A stretch of DNA of 54,342 nt from Blautia sp. GTDB taxonomy: Bacteria; Bacillota; Clostridia; Lachnospirales; Lachnospiraceae. Position 1 is the stretch's first letter, and each line of letters opens with the position of its first letter. The stretch covers positions 1 through 54,342 of the forward strand of contig JAMPAC010000017.1 in NCBI GenBank assembly GCA_023667395.1, in the 5' to 3' direction. The notes under the pieces were generated by a model. The model had not been told where the DNA came from and did no database searches. It was given only the letters and a program-made list of their open reading frames with translations. This document shows positions 31,569 through 41,252 of this stretch, one piece after another. The position numbers and the translations under genes are program-made.

Positions 31569-33152
31569 TTACTGCAGGATCAGGTCTTCCGTGCCGGAAG
31601 ACACCTGTTTGACACAATTGCTGAAACCTGCCACCGTGTAGGGATTCTTGGAACAATCCTGCCAAACGTAGGAGTCATAGTAAACCCCCCACCACCCGTC
31701 ATACAGCTGCACGGTATCATACGCCGCAATCGGCGTCTTGTATTTATGGGACTGATCGATCTCAACGGGATATGTCCCGTCCTCCAGGGGAACCGCATAC
31801 CCGTTTACCAGTTTTATGACCAGGTCATAACTGAATCTGTCCCCGGAGATCACGTTGCTGTGCTCGATGTAGTCACCCTCCATCACTCCGTTTACACAGT
31901 AAAAAGTGATATCATCCTTTGTCCTGTCCGATCCAATCTCATTTCCATGATAGTCATAATGGGTCAGTGTACCGTAATCGTCAATTTTTCCCTCTCCGTT
32001 GGGCAGGTCATTCTCCCAGTTTACAGTGTATTTTGTCAGATACCCTTCCCCTGTGGAATAATACCAGCGGCCGCTGCCCTGACGTTTCCCGTCACTGTAA
32101 TTCCCGTAATACACATAGGGTCTGCCGCCTATGATGTAGATTGCCGTGCCCCGTCCATCCGGCTTCTCACCCTGCTGCAGGGAATTGCTGTAAAGTACCT
32201 GCCTCACCTCTCCCGCGCAGTTTTCAAATTCCTGACTGTTCATAATGGCCTCGATGGATGTGATGTCATCGGCGTCAAAAGCCACGTTCAGTTCCTCTAT
32301 CAACCCCTGGAGCGTGGCATCCACCTGTTTCATCTGCGCCAGTTCCTCCGCGTATCCGGCCAGGCTGTCATCCCCTCGGAGTCCCTGCACCCGGTTTATG
32401 ATCTCTTCCGCCCTGGCATATTGCTGGCTGTTTTTACAGGCTATGATGTAATCCTCCGCCACTTTCAGCAGTTCATCCAGCAGTCTGGCGTCGTCCCCCG
32501 CATACTCCATGGCCTCCTCCAGAAGATCAAGGGCACGGTCGTAATCATGATCCCGCCATGCCTGTTCCGCGGATAACTCATATAATTTTACCAAGGCATC
32601 CGAATATTCCGTATCCTCCTTACCGCCATACGCAAACTTCAGCAGTTCCCGGGCCGCGTCATATTCGCCCTCTGCGATCAGCGCGGAGACCGCCTCCGTC
32701 ACCAGTTCCCGGAAACCATCCTCATCCATGCTGTCCCGCAGCCCTTTCAGGAAAGCGATATACTCCGCCGGATCCTCATAGAGCAGCCTGGCGCCTCTCG
32801 TCACATTCTCCAGTCCCTCTTTATTCTCCTCATAGAACGCATCGTCTGCCGAGGCTATCTCCCAATAATATTGTATGTACTCTTTTGCAGTTTCCTGATC
32901 CCCCGCACTGTACGCCGCTTCCACAATACCCTGTATTGCCTCCGCATCTTTCGGCTCTATCTCCAATGCCTGTTCAAAGTGTGCAATCGCCTGTTCATAA
33001 TCAAGTTCATTCAGATATCTGTTGCCCTCTGAGACCATGGAACCGGCTGCCACCGACGGAATACGCGGTACCGCAAAGGCGGATGCCACAGACGCCGTCG
33101 AAAACACTACCGCAAATCCCAACACTCCTTTTAAAACAGTCGATACTTTCAT
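31569..33152 (-). CDS. Secreted TPR and MORN-repeat protein
   Basis: 527 residues. A signal peptide (MKVSTVLKGVLGFAVVFSTA) is followed by TPR units (NRYLNELDYEQAIAHFEQAL at about 40-60, and more to about residue 290) and a C-terminal third with MORN-like repeats (YYGNYSDGKRQGSGRWYY and VNWENDLPNGEGKIDDYG). The end is a small unrecognised domain. ATG 33152 has AGGAAGGTG about eight nt ahead. It lies 64 nt downstream of the beta-propeller membrane protein gene on the same strand, so they may act together at the cell surface. Function unknown. Confidence 0.8.
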   Translation of the reverse strand: MKVSTVLKGVLGFAVVFSTASVASAFAVPRIPSVAAGSMVSEGNRYLNELDYEQAIAHFEQALEIEPKDAEAIQGIVEAAYSAGDQETAKEYIQYYWEIASADDAFYEENKEGLENVTRGARLLYEDPAEYIAFLKGLRDSMDEDGFRELVTEAVSALIAEGEYDAARELLKFAYGGKEDTEYSDALVKLYELSAEQAWRDHDYDRALDLLEEAMEYAGDDARLLDELLKVAEDYIIACKNSQQYARAEEIINRVQGLRGDDSLAGYAEELAQMKQVDATLQGLIEELNVAFDADDITSIEAIMNSQEFENCAGEVRQVLYSNSLQQGEKPDGRGTAIYIIGGRPYVYYGNYSDGKRQGSGRWYYSTGEGYLTKYTVNWENDLPNGEGKIDDYGTLTHYDYHGNEIGSDRTKDDITFYCVNGVMEGDYIEHSNVISGDRFSYDLVIKLVNGYAVPLEDGTYPVEIDQSHKYKTPIAAYDTVQLYDGWWGVYYDSYVWQDCSKNPYTVAGFSNCVKQVSSGTEDLILQ

Positions 33153-33216
33153 ATCATTCACCTTCCTGCACACCAGGGTATGCATCCATTTTCATTCTGT
33201 GCGCCTCCCCGAAGCC

Positions 33217-34428
33217 TTATTCGAAGAAAGGAACCAGGCTCCCGTCCGCCAGGTTATGCACGCTGATCTTCTCCTCTGTGCCATCCAGATAATCGACATA
33301 AAGTTTCTGGTCAAATAGAAAGAAATTCCTTACCTTTTGCAGATTATAGTATCTGGTCGTCCCTGACGCCCCCTCATAGACCGCGATCGCGCTGCCATGG
33401 GACGTCTCTATGAAATAATAATTTCCGTCATATACCTGGAGGCCGGACTCCAGATCCGCATTTCCCACCACACGGCTCCGGCTTCCGTCAGGACCGATGG
33501 CACAAAAACACTCGTCGTCATAGGAAACATAGTAAATATCCCCGTCCACATACATCACCTGGTAATAGTAACCGCCGGAAGCCAGTTCCCGGGCGGACTT
33601 CCCGTCCACATCCATAGCCGCCAGGACGCAGCCCGCATCCTCGTCATCCGGATCCTTCCAGTACGAAAAATAGATCATATTTTCATTCATCGTCATGGAG
33701 ACACAGGATCTATCCGTCAGCAATATCTCCCTGCGGTCTGCTATATTCATTTTATAAATATGGCTGTCGTTCTCATTCAGATAATACAGCCAGTCATTGA
33801 CCAGCATCAAATACTCAGGCACCGCGTCGGACATATATTCCAGCTGCGTGCCGTCGATATTGATGCTGTAGATGCCCAAAGCGCCGGATACATTGACGAA
33901 ATTGTTCACAAAATAAAGCCTATCGTCCCGCAAACTGATCATGCCAGCAGGAGTATCCGAAATCTTTTCCCTGCGGTAGGAGCCGTCCCGCGAAACCTTA
34001 TATAAACTGCAGCCGTCCAACTCGTTAGCGACGTAGTAGTAATCCTCATCCATCGCCAGCAGCGCGCCCCTGGAATACATCTGCATATCATTCCCATAGA
34101 CCCAGCTTTCCGCCATGGAACTTCCGCCATCCCCGCCCTGGGAGGCAAAAGCTTCTTTCCCCGACAGCGTATCGGTCAAAGTCATTACATCCGTATCCCC
34201 ATACCAGCCGTCACCCTCGAAACGCTCTTTTTTCCCCAATGCGGCGCACAGCAGGAACAATGCTGTCTCGCCCGCCAGCATGAGAACAATTATGATGATG
34301 ACCATAATAACAATGGAAATTTTACTTTTCGAATCATTGTCAGATGTGCCTGTATGATCTGCCAACTGTTCCTGTGCAGTCCCCGTGACCGCCGTTCCTG
34401 TTATCTCTTCCTGAGCCTCTGTCCCCAA
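33217..34428 (-). CDS. Membrane-anchored beta-propeller-like protein (DUF5050-like)
   Basis: 403 residues. A polar N-terminal tail (about 36 residues), one membrane segment (ISIVIMVIIIIVLMLAGETA) and a large external domain built of short repeats of the kind LYKVSRDGSYRREKISDTPA and IYKMNIADRREILLTD, with aromatic strands such as YYYVANELDG. This matches the DUF5050 propeller style, recalled and not searched. No ATG exists near the start; the frame opens after a TGA and the best start is a TTG at 34428, with AAAGGA 12 nt upstream. Possible sensor or adhesion role, unproven. Confidence 0.75.
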   Translation of the reverse strand: MGTEAQEEITGTAVTGTAQEQLADHTGTSDNDSKSKISIVIMVIIIIVLMLAGETALFLLCAALGKKERFEGDGWYGDTDVMTLTDTLSGKEAFASQGGDGGSSMAESWVYGNDMQMYSRGALLAMDEDYYYVANELDGCSLYKVSRDGSYRREKISDTPAGMISLRDDRLYFVNNFVNVSGALGIYSINIDGTQLEYMSDAVPEYLMLVNDWLYYLNENDSHIYKMNIADRREILLTDRSCVSMTMNENMIYFSYWKDPDDEDAGCVLAAMDVDGKSARELASGGYYYQVMYVDGDIYYVSYDDECFCAIGPDGSRSRVVGNADLESGLQVYDGNYYFIETSHGSAIAVYEGASGTTRYYNLQKVRNFFLFDQKLYVDYLDGTEEKISVHNLADGSLVPFFE

Positions 34429-34479
34429 ATCCGTATACCGTCCTTTTCTCCTGTGTCAAACATGCGCCTGCCGGAACCG

Positions 34480-35772
34480 TCAGCCTGTTTTTAATTTAAA
34501 TTTCTGGAAATCCTTTTCCGTCTGAACCAGTTCGATCTGCGCGCCCAGGCTCTGCAGCTTCAGATGAAAATCCTCATAGCCGCGCTGGATATACCTGATA
34601 TCATCCACCGTGGATGTGCCCTCCGCAGCCAAAGCCGCCACCACCAGCGCAGACCCCGCCCTGAGATCCGGCGCGGAAATGCTTGCTCCGGTGTATCGTT
34701 CCACCCCGTCTATGATGGCGGTGGTTCCCTCCACTTTGATATTGGCTCCCATCCTGGTCAACTCGTCCACATATTTAAAACGATTCTCAAAAATGGTCTC
34801 GGTCACGATACTGGTTCCTTTGGACAGAGCCAGCGCCACCGTGATCTGGGGCTGCATATCCGTGGGAAATCCGGGATAAGGCAGCGTTTTCACATGGGTA
34901 TGGAGCAGGGGTTTCGAAGACACCACCCGGATGCAGTCATCCAGTTCCTCCACCTCGCAGCCGATCTCCAGGAGCTTTGCCGTAATGGATTCCAGATGCT
35001 TGGGAATCACATTCTTTACCGTCACATCGCCCTTGGTGACAGCAGCGGCAAACATAAACGTGCCCGCCTCGATCTGGTCGGGAATGATGGCATACTCCGT
35101 GCCGTGCAGTTTCTGTACGCCCCTGATACGGATCACGTCCGTGCCGGCTCCCTTGATATTGGCTCCCATGCTGTTCAGGAAATTGGCAAGATCCACCACA
35201 TGGGGTTCTTTCGCGGAATTCTCTATGATCGTCAGGCCTTCCGCCATGGTAGCCGCCATCATCACATTGATGGTAGCGCCCACGCTGACACAATCCATGT
35301 AAATATGGCCGCCTTTCAGCCGTTCGGCGCTGGCCTTGATCAGACCGTGCTCGATGGTCACTGTGGCGCCCAGTGCACGGAACCCTTTGATATGCTGGTC
35401 GATGGCCCGGAAACCGATGTCGCATCCTCCGGGGAGAACCACCTCCGCATGTTTATATTTTCCCAGGATTGCCCCCAGCAGATAATAAGAAGCCCTGATC
35501 TTCTTCAGGGATTCCTCCTCCACTATCAGACTGTTGATGCTTCCGGCATTTACGGTTACCTTATGCCTGTCGTTGCGCTTAACCATAACGCCGATATTCT
35601 GCATGGCGCTCAAAAGTACGTTTGTATCCCATACATCGGGCATATTTTCTATATATACGGTCTCATCCGTCATGATCGTGGCAGCCAGAATAGGAAGTGC
35701 AGCATTTTTAGCACCCCCTATCTCCACGTCTCCCACTAAGGGATTACCGCCCTTGATTGCATATTGTTCCAT
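34480..35772 (-). CDS. murA: UDP-N-acetylglucosamine 1-carboxyvinyltransferase
   Basis: First committed step of peptidoglycan synthesis: transfers enolpyruvyl from PEP to UDP-GlcNAc. 430 residues with the two-domain EPSP-synthase-like fold. Visible are the N-terminal GGNPLVGDVEIGGAKNAALP, the active-site Cys loop LPGGCDIGFRAIDQHIKGF (the fosfomycin-target Cys), and the late YPGFPTDMQPQITVALALSK and DLRAGSALVVAALAAEGTS. AGAGG precedes the ATG. It is followed by the beta-propeller gene 50 nt downstream. Whether a second murA exists elsewhere cannot be known from here. Confidence 0.96.
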   Translation of the reverse strand: MEQYAIKGGNPLVGDVEIGGAKNAALPILAATIMTDETVYIENMPDVWDTNVLLSAMQNIGVMVKRNDRHKVTVNAGSINSLIVEEESLKKIRASYYLLGAILGKYKHAEVVLPGGCDIGFRAIDQHIKGFRALGATVTIEHGLIKASAERLKGGHIYMDCVSVGATINVMMAATMAEGLTIIENSAKEPHVVDLANFLNSMGANIKGAGTDVIRIRGVQKLHGTEYAIIPDQIEAGTFMFAAAVTKGDVTVKNVIPKHLESITAKLLEIGCEVEELDDCIRVVSSKPLLHTHVKTLPYPGFPTDMQPQITVALALSKGTSIVTETIFENRFKYVDELTRMGANIKVEGTTAIIDGVERYTGASISAPDLRAGSALVVAALAAEGTSTVDDIRYIQRGYEDFHLKLQSLGAQIELVQTEKDFQKFKLKTG

Positions 35773-35865
35773 CTATCGATACCTCTTTAAGGTTATATTA
35801 AAATTTACCACTTTTTTACTCTACCACATTTTCCTCTTTTTGTAAACTGAATGTACGTTCTTATC

Positions 35866-37443
35866 CTATTCGAGGTAATTCAAAGGATTCACCTGCGTAC
35901 CGTTGATCAGGATCTCAAAATGCAGGTGGGGGCCTGTGCTGACGCCGGTATTGCCGCTGAGTGCGATCCGCTCGCCCTGCCTTACATGATCTCCCACGGA
36001 CACCAGCACCTTGCTCAGATGCGCGTATCTGGTCTGCCTGCCGTCCTCATGGTCGATATAGACCACATAGCCGTAGCCGCTGCCCCAGCCCGCCTTGACC
36101 ACCGTACCGCCGCAGGATGCGTAGACCGGCGTACCCGTAGGCGTTGCCCAGTCGATGCCCTTATGATAGGTGCTGGCTCCTTTCTTGGGCGCAGTCCTCC
36201 TGCCGAATCCGGAACTCTGACGGCCGCCGGAAATAGGGCGGATATAGGTGGGCGGGATCCTGGTTCCACGCTCTACCACTTTCGCCACCGCTTCCTTGAT
36301 GATATCCTCTTTTAAGATCTCCCTGTCCACTTCTTTGTCGTTCAGATAGGAGACATCCGCCACCACCCTCCGGAAACCGGCGGAAGGCTGCACATGCACC
36401 ACCTGATGATTGGTGTACCAGTCATCGTTTTCTATATAGATGATATCCGCATCGTAAATTTCCTCATAATAATTTTCTTCCACCCTGACCACGGAAAGTT
36501 CCGGCTCGGGCACGGTGATCACCAGCTTCTGCCCGATCTGCAGGGTAGTTCTCTCATCCTCCAGGCTGTCGTTCATCTCAATGATACGATCCATGGGAAT
36601 ATTCACCTTGATAGCGATCTCGGACAGCGTGTCCCCTTTCACCACCTCATATTCTCCCGGTACTTCCTGCTCCTTGATGACCATTTCGATGGCCTCGGAA
36701 AGTTCCGTCAGCTGGCTCTCGGGAAGATACGCTTCCACGATCTCCACATCCTCCGCAAAATCCATGGACAAAAGCCCCAGATCGTAATCCTCAAAATCCT
36801 TTTCTTCCTCCTCCGTGACCCTGGTGGCGCCCATATTGGAGAGGACTGGCTGTATGCCCGCCTCCAGATGGGAATTGGCGCCGTCCTCCTGCTCCAGGGT
36901 AGTGTCCACCACATTGGAAGTGAGCACGCTGAACTCCCGTCCGGGATCATAGACCAGCTCCACCCGAAATTTTCCTTCGTTGCCGTACTTATCGAGGGCG
37001 GCCTGCAGCAGCTGGCGCACTTCGTCCGTGCTGGCCAGGTTCACCATATATTCGTTTACCTTCAGCGTATAAGAGCGATGCATGGTCTCCTGGACGTCGC
37101 TTCTCAGCACGGCGTCCATATTTGCCAGGACATCACTTTCCGCGTCAACTTTACCCCAGAGCACTTCTTCCCCGGCTATCTGCAGATCCATCTCCAGGAA
37201 CAGCAGTTCATCGTTCTCCGCAGCAATGCCCCGGCGCGCCTCTATCAGCAGTTCCTCCGCCCTCTCCCTGTCTCCCAGCGTTCCCACAGCCTGTCCATTG
37301 AGCATGATATGGAAAAAGTTGTCTCCCGTCTTCTCAAAAGGCGTATGGCCTTTCAGAAAAAGCGTACAGCAGAATAAAGTCAACGCCGTGGTCTTAATAT
37401 ATGTAAATTTGTATTTTCTATTATGGTTTGTCTTCTTTTTCAT
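35866..37443 (-). CDS. Cell-wall peptidase with LysM, G5-like and M23 domains
   Basis: 525 residues, exported by an N-terminal signal anchor (TTALTLFCCTLFLKG). A helical and strand-rich N-terminal region is followed by a LysM domain (EYEVVKGDTLSEIAIKVNIP, about 270-315) and a G5-like segment (PPTYIRPI before it). The C-terminal M23 zinc endopeptidase has STYHKGIDWATPTGTPVYAS and GNTGVSTGPHLHFEILINGT carrying the metal ligands. It should bind peptidoglycan and cut peptide cross-links, in the style of spore or septal M23 enzymes. Divergent from the Y-family polymerase gene. Confidence 0.88.
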   Translation of the reverse strand: MKKKTNHNRKYKFTYIKTTALTLFCCTLFLKGHTPFEKTGDNFFHIMLNGQAVGTLGDRERAEELLIEARRGIAAENDELLFLEMDLQIAGEEVLWGKVDAESDVLANMDAVLRSDVQETMHRSYTLKVNEYMVNLASTDEVRQLLQAALDKYGNEGKFRVELVYDPGREFSVLTSNVVDTTLEQEDGANSHLEAGIQPVLSNMGATRVTEEEEKDFEDYDLGLLSMDFAEDVEIVEAYLPESQLTELSEAIEMVIKEQEVPGEYEVVKGDTLSEIAIKVNIPMDRIIEMNDSLEDERTTLQIGQKLVITVPEPELSVVRVEENYYEEIYDADIIYIENDDWYTNHQVVHVQPSAGFRRVVADVSYLNDKEVDREILKEDIIKEAVAKVVERGTRIPPTYIRPISGGRQSSGFGRRTAPKKGASTYHKGIDWATPTGTPVYASCGGTVVKAGWGSGYGYVVYIDHEDGRQTRYAHLSKVLVSVGDHVRQGERIALSGNTGVSTGPHLHFEILINGTQVNPLNYLE

Positions 37444-37589
37444 AGGTTTTCCAATTCTTTATAAATTTGTAAGAACACAGTTCACATCCGCGCCGGCCTG
37501 TCAGATGGACGTGTGGACTGTATACAAATTTATTCTATCAACAAATGAAAGGGTTGTAAAGTAACATTTCCGTGAGTTATAGTAGGTAT

Positions 37590-37603
37590 GTAACAGTTCA
37601 GCC
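37590..37603 (+). repeat. Lone copy of GTAACAGTTCAGCC
   Basis: Exact match to the terminal repeat of the MITE-like element at 51825-51989, 22 bp before the polymerase gene and overlapping its leader. Confidence 0.5.
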
Positions 37604-37624
37604 CTGAAAAGGAGGTCAACAGGC

Positions 37625-38833
37625 ATGGACACACCTATCTTTTTCCATATTGACGTAAACTCCGCATTCCTAAGCTGGTCCGCGCTGGAACAGCTGGAGG
37701 CGGGCAGCGGGACGGATCTGCGTCTGATTCCCTCCATCGTAGGCGGCGATATGAGCAAACGCCACGGCGTGGTGCTGGCCAAATCCATTCCCGCCAAGGC
37801 CTACGGCATTGTCACCGGCGAACCGGTGGTGAACGCTTTCCGCAAGTGCCCCCATCTGGTGACGGTGCCTCCCAACCACACCCTCTACCATGAAAAGAGC
37901 GCCCTGCTCATGGAATACCTCTCCGGTATCTGCCCCGACATCGAGCAGGTCAGCGTGGATGAATGCTATATGGATTATTCCCCCATTGCGTCAAAATATA
38001 CTTCCCCCGAATCGGCCGCCGCCACGATCAAGGACGGCGTCCGCGAGAAATTCGGTTTTACCGTGAATGTGGGCGTCTCCGACAAAAAAATCCTGGCCAA
38101 GATGGCCTCCGATTTTAAGAAGCCCGATCTGGTGCATACGCTGTACTCCTGGGAAATTCAGGAGAAAATGTGGAAACTCCCCGTTTCTTCTTTATTCATG
38201 TGCGGAAAGTCCAGCGTGGACACCCTGCGCAAACTGGGGATCCTGACCATCGGGGACCTGGCGGTCTCCGACCCGGCGATCCTGGAATCCCATTTAAAAA
38301 GCCATGGGCGAACCCTGTGGCAGTATGCAAACGGCATCGACAATTCCACGATCTTTTCCGAACCCGCCAAGATGAGAGGGATCGGCAACTCCACCACCTT
38401 GAGCAGCGACGCGGTGACCAGGGAGGAGGCCGCCAAAAACCTGCTCACCCTTGCCGAATCCGTGGGACAGCGGCTCCGGGCGGACCACAGCATGGCAGGC
38501 CTGGTCTGTACGGAGATCAAATATAACACCTTTCAGTCCGTGTCCCATCAGGCGATTCTGGATACCCCCACCTCCGCCACCAATATCATTTACCGCCAGG
38601 CGCTGGCGCTGTTCGATGAGTTGTGGGACCAAACTCCCATACGCCTCCTTGGCATCCGCACCAGCAAGCTGGTTCCCGACAGCGAACCGGTACAGCTGAG
38701 CCTGTTCGATTATGCGGCTCCCGTATCCGAAAAACAGCAGAAGCTGGACGCCGCCCTTGACTCCATACGCCAGAGGTTCGGCAAAGACGCCGTAAAGCGG
38801 GGAAGCCTTCTGGCCTCCCGGGAAGAGGAATAA
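37625..38833 (+). CDS. dinB: Y-family (DinB/UmuC-type) DNA polymerase
   Basis: 402-residue error-prone translesion polymerase. Palm with FFHIDVNSAFLSWSALEQLE (metal-binding Asp) and the second metal site VSVDECYMDYSP, finger and thumb region with VGVSDKKILAKMASDFKKPD, and the little finger in the C-terminal part. Near the end, VQLSLFD is a beta-clamp-binding motif. AAGGAGG lies nine nt before the ATG. On the plus strand, divergent from the M23 gene. Gene symbol assigned by family; UmuC-like naming is also possible. Confidence 0.9.
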   Translation: MDTPIFFHIDVNSAFLSWSALEQLEAGSGTDLRLIPSIVGGDMSKRHGVVLAKSIPAKAYGIVTGEPVVNAFRKCPHLVTVPPNHTLYHEKSALLMEYLSGICPDIEQVSVDECYMDYSPIASKYTSPESAAATIKDGVREKFGFTVNVGVSDKKILAKMASDFKKPDLVHTLYSWEIQEKMWKLPVSSLFMCGKSSVDTLRKLGILTIGDLAVSDPAILESHLKSHGRTLWQYANGIDNSTIFSEPAKMRGIGNSTTLSSDAVTREEAAKNLLTLAESVGQRLRADHSMAGLVCTEIKYNTFQSVSHQAILDTPTSATNIIYRQALALFDELWDQTPIRLLGIRTSKLVPDSEPVQLSLFDYAAPVSEKQQKLDAALDSIRQRFGKDAVKRGSLLASREEE

Positions 38834-38933
38834 CAGAAAAGCACCCGACGCCCCGATCAATTTGCAGTTGCTTTACCGCCGGATAACGTTTAAACTATCT
38901 GTAAGACCACCATACAGAAACAAAGGAGCCGCC

Positions 38934-40508
38934 ATGCCAAAAATAAAGACCTTTCTGTCCCAACACAAAACCATCCTGCTGATCATGTTCCTGGCCGCCT
39001 GCGCAAGGCTGATCGACCTGGGCGGACTGCCCGGCGGGGTATATCCGGACGAGGCGTACAACGCTTATAACACATGGAGCATGATGACAGAGGGCATTGA
39101 CAGCCGGGGATATCACACGCCTGTGTACTTCGTGGCATGGGGAAGCGGCATGAATGTTCTCTATGCCTACCTCGCGTTGCCATTCTTCCGTTTATTTGGC
39201 GCCAGCCTTACCGTTTTCCGGCTTCCCCAGGCCCTGGTCAGCCTTGCAGGCGTTTTCTCGTTTTATGTGCTGGGGCGGGAATGCTTTGACAGAAAAATGG
39301 GATGCTTTATGGCCTTTGCCCTTGCGATCAACCCATGGAGCGTCATGAACGCCCGCTTCGGCCTGGAATCCACACTGGCTCCAAGCATGATCCTGTTTGC
39401 CCTGACATTTCTTGTGCTGGGGTTAAAGAAAAACGCAAACTACCTTTATGCATCCGCGATTTTCATGGCTGCTTCCCTGTACAGTTATGCCCTCACATGG
39501 ATCGCCCTTCCGATCATCCTTATCCTGACGCTGCTGCTCTACTGGAAACGCATTCCCCGCAGACCCGCCACATTCCTCTCCGTGGGGATCCTCTTTGCGG
39601 CGGCTGTGCCCCTGCTGCTCTTTTTAGCCGTCAATCTGGATCTGATCCCCGAAATCGCCACGCCGTTTTTTTCCATTCCCAGGCTGGCCGCTTTCAGGAG
39701 CAGTGAATTGAATCTGCGTTATATCTTTTCCAATCTCGCGCCCCTGTCCAAAATCCTGCTCCGCCAGTATGACAGTCACTCCCATGCCTCAAGCGCATTG
39801 GTAGGGGCCTATTACCTGTTTACCACCCCTTTCTTTCTTCTGGGCATTGTACTTCACATCGGGAAATTGTTGAAAAAACATGAACGGGGAAATAACGACC
39901 TGCAGTTTTTATTACTGATATGGCTGGCCAGCGCATTCTTTGTGGCATTACTACAGTCGATCATAACCATGATCCATATCAATCTGATCCACATTCCGCT
40001 TATCTTTTACGGCGTTTACGGAATCACGGAAGCTGCCCGCATTGTAAAAAGCCGGTTTGTGATACCGGCCTGCGTGACATTCTTCTGCATTTCATTCGCG
40101 GCATTCTTTTATGATTATGCCACGGACACTGATACTCATTTCTATCGTTCCAACGCCATGGAAGCGCTGGAAGAAGCGAAGAACCTGGCGAAACCCGATC
40201 AGACGGTCACGATCGTGGGATACCTCACCGTTCAGTGCGGCGTATGGATGTGGTGGGAAAAACCCCTGCCTTCGGATTTCTGCGCAAACGTGACCTATAT
40301 AGATGACCCGGCCTGGGGACAGATCGGCTCATACGGGCAATTCCAATATGTATACTCCATCGATCAGATCACGGGGGAAGACATTTACATCCTCCAGAGG
40401 AACGCCGCCAATCTGGAACGCCTGGCGGGCATGGATCTGACCGTGATCCCGCTGAACAGCCAATTCCTTATCGCTTACCCTGATACTTCCTGTCCAGCCA
40501 CTCCATGA
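38934..40508 (+). CDS. Family-39-like (GT-C) membrane glycosyltransferase, copy 1
   Basis: 524-residue polytopic protein with about ten membrane segments. The first outer loop holds the GT-C acidic motif in GLPGGVYPDEAYNAYNTWSM, as in ArnT/PMT-type enzymes that use polyprenyl-phosphate sugars on the outer face. The C-terminal soluble part (about 420 onward, with QVFTIVGYLT-like strands and WMWWEKPLPSDF) lies outside. AAAGGAG precedes ATG 38934. It is a close tandem paralogue of the broken gene at 41253-42838. Its 3' end overlaps the convergent gene at 40468-41091 by 41 bp. Confidence 0.85.
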   Translation: MPKIKTFLSQHKTILLIMFLAACARLIDLGGLPGGVYPDEAYNAYNTWSMMTEGIDSRGYHTPVYFVAWGSGMNVLYAYLALPFFRLFGASLTVFRLPQALVSLAGVFSFYVLGRECFDRKMGCFMAFALAINPWSVMNARFGLESTLAPSMILFALTFLVLGLKKNANYLYASAIFMAASLYSYALTWIALPIILILTLLLYWKRIPRRPATFLSVGILFAAAVPLLLFLAVNLDLIPEIATPFFSIPRLAAFRSSELNLRYIFSNLAPLSKILLRQYDSHSHASSALVGAYYLFTTPFFLLGIVLHIGKLLKKHERGNNDLQFLLLIWLASAFFVALLQSIITMIHINLIHIPLIFYGVYGITEAARIVKSRFVIPACVTFFCISFAAFFYDYATDTDTHFYRSNAMEALEEAKNLAKPDQTVTIVGYLTVQCGVWMWWEKPLPSDFCANVTYIDDPAWGQIGSYGQFQYVYSIDQITGEDIYILQRNAANLERLAGMDLTVIPLNSQFLIAYPDTSCPATP

Positions 40509-41091
40509 CGACGACCCCCGCCAGCAATATCAGGAAAGCCGCCGTAGCCGCTTCATAATAAGAATAACCGCTGACACAGACCGCCCTGCTGAAAATGCAG
40601 CTGTCGGTTTCACTGCCATTGACGCGGCAGACGCCGATCCCGTCCACAAACAGGAAATCCTTATCCGATGACATCAGGGAAAATTCCCCGCCGGAGACAT
40701 CTTCCGGCGTCACATTGGAAACGGAAAGGGTGACCGTCCTGCCCTCGCACCCATCCAGGCCCACAAGGAAATCCAGGAAAGAGCCGTTCACACAGGCATT
40801 CACCCGCAGTTCCTGCGACATGACCGTCTCACCCTCCGACAGCACCTCCACCAACGCTTTCGCCTCTTCCGATATTTCTTCCGAATAAGAGAACGCAACG
40901 CTGACCTTTTCCAGACGATCGCAGGACAGGGAAATATCCTGCGTCACACAGTCTCCCGGCAGCACAGGCAGATCCTGGGATTCCATTACGTTGAAAGTAA
41001 GATCCTGATATATGGGGATACGCCGGTTCCAGAACACGATCACCCCCACAGCGATCAACGCGATACCCAAAACACCCTTTAACACTTTCAA
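40468..41091 (-). CDS. Small double-anchored membrane protein between the tandem glycosyltransferases
   Basis: 207 residues with an N-terminal segment (VLKGVLGIALIAVGVIVFW), an external beta-rich middle (VTQDISLSCDRLEKVSVAFS, then GRTVTLSVSNVTPEDVSGGE) and a C-terminal membrane helix (ATAAFLILLAGVVVMEWL) before a basic tail. It resembles the luminal domains that accompany polytopic glycosyltransferases, but I do not recognise the family. It is convergent with copy 1 of the family-39 gene and divergent from copy 2. Function unknown. Confidence 0.7.
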   Translation of the reverse strand: MKVLKGVLGIALIAVGVIVFWNRRIPIYQDLTFNVMESQDLPVLPGDCVTQDISLSCDRLEKVSVAFSYSEEISEEAKALVEVLSEGETVMSQELRVNACVNGSFLDFLVGLDGCEGRTVTLSVSNVTPEDVSGGEFSLMSSDKDFLFVDGIGVCRVNGSETDSCIFSRAVCVSGYSYYEAATAAFLILLAGVVVMEWLDRKYQGKR

Positions 41092-41252
41092 TCCCGTACC
41101 CTCCCTGTGTCAACTAAATAAAATCCGCCTTTATTTTAACAGCATTTCAGGGGCTTGTAAAGTGGCAGCGCGACAGACGGACTGCACAAATCTTGACAGT
41201 TCCGCCACAATACAGTAAAATAAGTCAAATATAATAAGCGGGGAACGTGGTT

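Noticed and set aside
34564-35739. 391-codon open frame opposite murA
   Set aside because: Antisense shadow with biased composition; murA is complete and well conserved on the other strand.
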